Source of the DNA: UBA12077 sp963665525
GTDB taxonomy: Bacteria; Bacteroidota; Bacteroidia; Bacteroidales; UBA12077
NCBI GenBank assembly: GCA_963665525.1
Contig: OY762280.1
Location: 2,046,001-2,110,000, forward strand
DNA: 64,000 nt
Direction: 5' to 3'
The position numbers and the translations under genes were made by a program. Positions 60,818 through 64,000 of this stretch are shown in pieces; position 1 is the first letter of the stretch, and each line of letters starts with the position of its first letter. The notes beneath the pieces are model-generated. The model saw nothing but the letters and a program-made list of their open reading frames with translations. It did not search any database and was not told where the DNA came from.

Positions 60818-62114
60818 TTGTTAATTCCTCAATATTAAATTTATCTAAGAGCATATTCGATCCATCAATCGAAGTAACTTGTATCTCTTCATGAATTTGT
60901 TTCATTAATTCAGAAAGTCCATCTTTACTTTTTGCAATAGCAAATACTCTTGCTACAACCTGCATTAAGGTCCCTATTGCAGATTCTGGTATAGTATCTC
61001 CTTCCTTATAGGAAGGAAAAGCATCAATTACTCCAGGTATATTTTTTACTTTATCAATTCCAGTAATATTTCCTATTTGACCAGGTTTTCCTAACAATGT
61101 AATATTACACGCGAAGTTATTAAAATTAGGATTAAAGTTTTTTAATATTTCACCTGATCCCATATCACCTGATACAGCATATTTAATCATCATCTTAAGC
61201 GGATTTAATCCACCAATTACATCCAATATCTTATATTCAAGAGATCCAGTTAAGCGGTATCCCATCTCATAAAATATAAATTCCCCATCTTCTATAAAAG
61301 TTTGGATGAACACCATACCATTTTGCATTCCAATGGATTTGAACATGTCAATTACTCTATCATTCAATTCTTCCTGATACTTTTTTACATTTTGTGATGG
61401 AAATGAATAAGCTACAGGAAGAGGTATTACTCCTTCTTGATTATGCTTCGTATGACGATTTCCTATTGCTGTTAGGTAAATATCTCCATTCCTTAAAACA
61501 TAAAATATTGTTGCCTCTTTACTGGTCATGTATCGCTCTACAATAACTGTTTTGCTTTCAGAAAAATCAAGAGCGTTTTTATAAGCATTAATTAATTCGT
61601 TTTCATTATTACATATTGATATACCTCTTGCACCACTATTATCTACAGGCTTCACAATTACAGGATACTTTATTTTTTTTAAATGACCAGGATTTAAATC
61701 ATTTTCAATTTTATATTCTTCAACAACCGGTACTTGAAATTTATTACATAAGGTTTTAAATTTTACCTTGTGAGTAGTAATATCTATTTGTTTCTGTGTA
61801 ATATAACAAGGTACATTTGCCTTTTCACAAACTCTTTGATAATACTGTAAAGTTGAATCAGTAAAACCAGTCAATACACCATCAATTTCTTCATCTTCAA
61901 TTAGTTTTACTACAGCATCAACATCTGCTGTACTTACCATAAACGACTTATCAGCTATTTTTTTTGCAGGCGAACGAGATTCTGGATACCAGTCCGTAAC
62001 GATGGTGTAAACACCCATTGATTTTGCCTCATTTACAATATCAATAGATAAGGCCTGACCTCCCATAATAAGTATTTTTTTCCCTTTAATGCTAACTTCC
62101 TCTTTATTTGACAT
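60810..62114 (-). CDS. ATP-grasp ligase
   Basis: 434 residues. N-terminal PurK/CPS-like domain (KKILIMGGQALSIDIVNEAKSMGVYTIVTDW), then the ATP-grasp (about 115-330): KIKYPVIVKPVDNSGARGISICNNENEL, the ATP lysine and glycine-rich loop, and FIQTFIEDGEFIFYEMGYRLTGS with the metal-binding Glu pair. ATP-grasp enzymes join a carboxylate to an amine or thiol through an acyl phosphate. In this locus it may attach an amino acid or carboxylate to a sugar amine, complementing the FemAB-like enzyme. Substrate unknown. Confidence 0.85.
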   Translation of the reverse strand: MSNKEEVSIKGKKILIMGGQALSIDIVNEAKSMGVYTIVTDWYPESRSPAKKIADKSFMVSTADVDAVVKLIEDEEIDGVLTGFTDSTLQYYQRVCEKANVPCYITQKQIDITTHKVKFKTLCNKFQVPVVEEYKIENDLNPGHLKKIKYPVIVKPVDNSGARGISICNNENELINAYKNALDFSESKTVIVERYMTSKEATIFYVLRNGDIYLTAIGNRHTKHNQEGVIPLPVAYSFPSQNVKKYQEELNDRVIDMFKSIGMQNGMVFIQTFIEDGEFIFYEMGYRLTGSLEYKILDVIGGLNPLKMMIKYAVSGDMGSGEILKNFNPNFNNFACNITLLGKPGQIGNITGIDKVKNIPGVIDAFPSYKEGDTIPESAIGTLMQVVARVFAIAKSKDGLSELMKQIHEEIQVTSIDGSNMLLDKFNIEELTNE

Positions 62115-62189
62115 TTTAACTGTAATTGAACATTTTATAAATAAACCAATTTTTCAAATATTGTTTGTAATCTAATAGTTTCTTTTCAA

Positions 62190-63497
62190 CTAACTTGAAC
62201 TCGTCTCAGGTTTATTTATTCGTTTAAACACTGGTACTGAAATTTTCCTTTTAATTTTAGTATTATTTGTTAAAATTGCATTAATAATCCACCAAACAAC
62301 CATTGCAAATAATAAATACTTTATATTTCCAATAACCTTTGTAAAATCCATTCTATGTATATAAAATGTAAAATATGAAATAATTGGTATTGCGAAATAT
62401 TTCGTCCATGAATTTGATTTTATTAACTCACTTCCTTTTTGAAGCATTAATACCCATAAGAGATAAAATATAAATAATCCTAAAAATCCGAACATTGCAT
62501 AACCTTCAGCCCAAAAACTACTGGCAAGTCCGTAAGTAGACTGAAAATCTCTTTTAAATACATCTGACAGAAGTAATCCATTAGTAGGCTCAACCAATCT
62601 ATTAGCAAATGGTATAAAGGAAATTAATCGAGCGAGAATGTCTGAGAAATCTAGCTTAAAACCAGTACTTATTATATAATTATAATTAGCCAAAACAATT
62701 CTAGGTTCACCTAATCTAAAAACCCACATATAAGTATCTTTCTCGTAAAACACAGCTACAATCGATGGCCAGTCAAAATTTTTAACATGTGTATATATTT
62801 TCTTATAAATCATAATAAAGAAAAATCCTATAGCACCATATATATATGTTTTGATATTGGACCACCTAGTATCTTTCAAACGATTACCATATAATATTAA
62901 TAATACAATTACTAATGCCGCAAAATAAGCCCTAGAACCAATAAAAAGATGGATTAACACCGGAGGAAGTGAAAGAAAAAGTAATCTATATTTCTTGTCC
63001 CTTATAGCATAAGTAAAAACTGCCATTGCAGCCCACATTGTAAACACATAAAGTATACCTAATTCATCCCAAACTTTTGATTTATCTAAAGATAAATTCT
63101 TAAAACCAAAGCTTAATATATCTATGGCAAAAACTACAAACGCAAAATATCCAAAAACAACAAACGTTTTATGAACTGCCCTAGAATTACGGTTCCTTCT
63201 TGATAATGATTTATGAATTATTTGTGAATGTAACATTTTCTTTTTTAAATCATAATTAAGCATTACCAAGAATAAAATAATTATCTGTGTAAAGATTATT
63301 ACATATAAAGATGTGTCAATTTCTTCATAATATAGATTTTTACTTACTGTTACATGTGAAGCTATATAAACAATACCATATGCTAAATGAAAATGATAAA
63401 TAAGAAAACATATTGCGCCAATACTAAAAAAATCTATCTTTCTTGTTGAAATATAAATTAGCATTAATATTGATAATATTACAAAAATATGACCCAT
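62190..63497 (-). CDS. Oligosaccharide repeat-unit polymerase-like membrane protein
   Basis: 435 residues with about 11 hydrophobic helices. Features are the start ILMLIYISTRKIDFFSIGAICFLIY, a middle loop with RAYFAALVIVLLILYGNR (R-A-x-F, common in Wzy-type polymerases), and a later periplasmic loop with QSTYGLASSFWAEGYAMFGFLGLFIFYLL, the F-W-A-E-x-Y/G signature of O-antigen polymerase-like proteins. Unlike the proteins at 42.7 and 51.6 kb it lacks the H-N-x-H-N motif. It is the best candidate for the Wzy that goes with the PglC-started unit. Gap to the ATP-grasp gene 75 bp. Confidence 0.78.
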   Translation of the reverse strand: MGHIFVILSILMLIYISTRKIDFFSIGAICFLIYHFHLAYGIVYIASHVTVSKNLYYEEIDTSLYVIIFTQIIILFLVMLNYDLKKKMLHSQIIHKSLSRRNRNSRAVHKTFVVFGYFAFVVFAIDILSFGFKNLSLDKSKVWDELGILYVFTMWAAMAVFTYAIRDKKYRLLFLSLPPVLIHLFIGSRAYFAALVIVLLILYGNRLKDTRWSNIKTYIYGAIGFFFIMIYKKIYTHVKNFDWPSIVAVFYEKDTYMWVFRLGEPRIVLANYNYIISTGFKLDFSDILARLISFIPFANRLVEPTNGLLLSDVFKRDFQSTYGLASSFWAEGYAMFGFLGLFIFYLLWVLMLQKGSELIKSNSWTKYFAIPIISYFTFYIHRMDFTKVIGNIKYLLFAMVVWWIINAILTNNTKIKRKISVPVFKRINKPETSSS

Positions 63498-63531
63498 ATG
63501 GTTTATTTATAGCTGTGTATTTATATTAAAA

Positions 63532-64000
63532 TTAATTTAACAATTCAGTAAACAATCTATGTGGTTTATTCATAATGATAAATCTTCTTTTCATCAAATT
63601 TTGATATTGGTCTTTGTCCGAATAATTATCGATTACAATCTCTTTTCCACTATATAATGCTTCAAGCAAAACTGTTGAATTAAGAGAAATAATATATTGT
63701 GAACTTTCTACTGACTCTTTTAGAGTTACTTCACTACAATCCTCAATTAAAAAATCTTTAAAGGCTTCTTCTAAAATTTGCATGTTGGGATACCTAGGAT
63801 GTGGACGGATTTTAAGTTTTTTCCCTTCAGATTTTAGTTTTTTAAATACTTCTGCAACTCTAAGAACTCGCTTTTTGCTTTCTGCGCTAAAATAGTATGT
63901 GGCATAATAATCGTATAAATCCCCCGATTCTCTTGGTTTACATATTCCTTTTAGCTTTTTGGGAGTATAAGTTATGAACTGAGTAGGTTCACATTTCAAA
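63532..64000 (-). CDS. C-terminal part of a glycan-locus glycosyltransferase (partial)
   Basis: At least 155 residues are visible; the frame is open to the window edge and the TTG at the edge is not a convincing start, so the gene begins outside. FKKLKSEGKKLKIRPHPRYPNMQILEEAF and SQYIISLNSTVLLEALYSGKEIVIDNYSDKDQYQNL are the end of a GT-B protein of the polysialyltransferase/CDP-glycerol-transferase-like type (RPHP and the S-x-x-x-x-E-A-x-x-x-G-K donor pattern). It is the first visible gene of the polysaccharide operon. Confident of GT-B type, not of donor. Confidence 0.7.
   Translation of the reverse strand, partial: LKCEPTQFITYTPKKLKGICKPRESGDLYDYYATYYFSAESKKRVLRVAEVFKKLKSEGKKLKIRPHPRYPNMQILEEAFKDFLIEDCSEVTLKESVESSQYIISLNSTVLLEALYSGKEIVIDNYSDKDQYQNLMKRRFIIMNKPHRLFTELLN

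Noticed and set aside
1..64000. tRNA, rRNA, CRISPR array, insertion sequence, prophage or integrative element
   Set aside because: No cloverleaf-like segment, regular short repeat array, transposase, integrase, terminal repeats or phage genes could be recognised by reading both strands; small RNAs may still be missed without computation.

Overview
The window is AT-rich DNA from the chromosome of a Gram-negative member of the Bacteroidota. The evidence is: TonB-dependent receptors with an N-terminal carboxypeptidase-regulatory-like domain, lipoproteins with Bacteroidota-style lipoboxes, a DUF4301 protein, almost no Shine-Dalgarno sequences before start codons, and several upstream sites matching the Bacteroidota promoter consensus (TTG, about 20 nt, TAnnTTTG). 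Gene content (PiT phosphate carrier, indolepyruvate ferredoxin oxidoreductase, peroxiredoxin) would suit a marine, anaerobic or facultative Marinifilaceae/Marinilabiliales-type organism, but that placement is inference. I saw no tRNA, rRNA, CRISPR, insertion sequence, phage or plasmid signature.

Layout. 1-18.1 kb is mostly housekeeping: a partial gene, a GRAM-like protein, TerC, two flavodoxin-fold proteins, an atypical M49 (DPP III-like) lipoprotein, an Omp85-like outer-membrane protein, a 2-Cys peroxiredoxin, an esterase, pabB-tilS, a PAS histidine kinase and a TonB-dependent receptor. A minus-strand operon siaB-siaC-SDR-VOC closes this part. 18.3-31.8 kb looks like a phosphate-response neighbourhood: a PiT transporter with a PhoU-like tail, an orphan PhoB/OmpR-type regulator, a beta-helix lipoprotein followed by a TonB-dependent receptor, a small secreted CarboxypepD-like protein, and a porin followed by a second, paralogous beta-helix lipoprotein. 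Four upstream regions here carry TTAAxx hexamers repeated every 11 bp, the geometry of PhoB/PhoP boxes. 31.9-42.6 kb returns to scattered genes: DUF4301, another TonB-dependent receptor, yjbQ, iorA-iorB, an SPFH/prohibitin protein, a nucleoside phosphorylase, a SirB1-like transglutaminase-fold protein and a Wzz-like chain-length protein.

42.65-64 kb is a long, nearly gap-free minus-strand surface-polysaccharide locus that continues beyond the right edge. It encodes two types of initiating enzyme (PglC-like and WecA/WbpL-like), a Wzx flippase, three polymerase/ligase-type membrane proteins, three or four glycosyltransferases, sugar-modifying enzymes (DegT aminotransferase, a second DegT-like PLP protein, formyltransferase, PIG-L deacetylase, polysaccharide deacetylase, FemAB-like acyltransferase, ATP-grasp ligase, two epimerase/reductases) and a methyltransferase. 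Together they could make, decorate, export and polymerise an amino-sugar-containing glycan.

The most unusual items are: (1) the candidate Pho-type regulon with paired beta-helix lipoproteins and two different outer-membrane channel types; (2) an 861-residue O-antigen polymerase/ligase with two tandem jelly-roll-like repeats of about 155 residues inserted in its periplasmic loop; (3) a SiaB/SiaC phospho-switch pair with no SiaA or SiaD, joined to metabolic enzymes; and (4) a bidirectional terminator whose loop holds the stop codons of two convergent genes.
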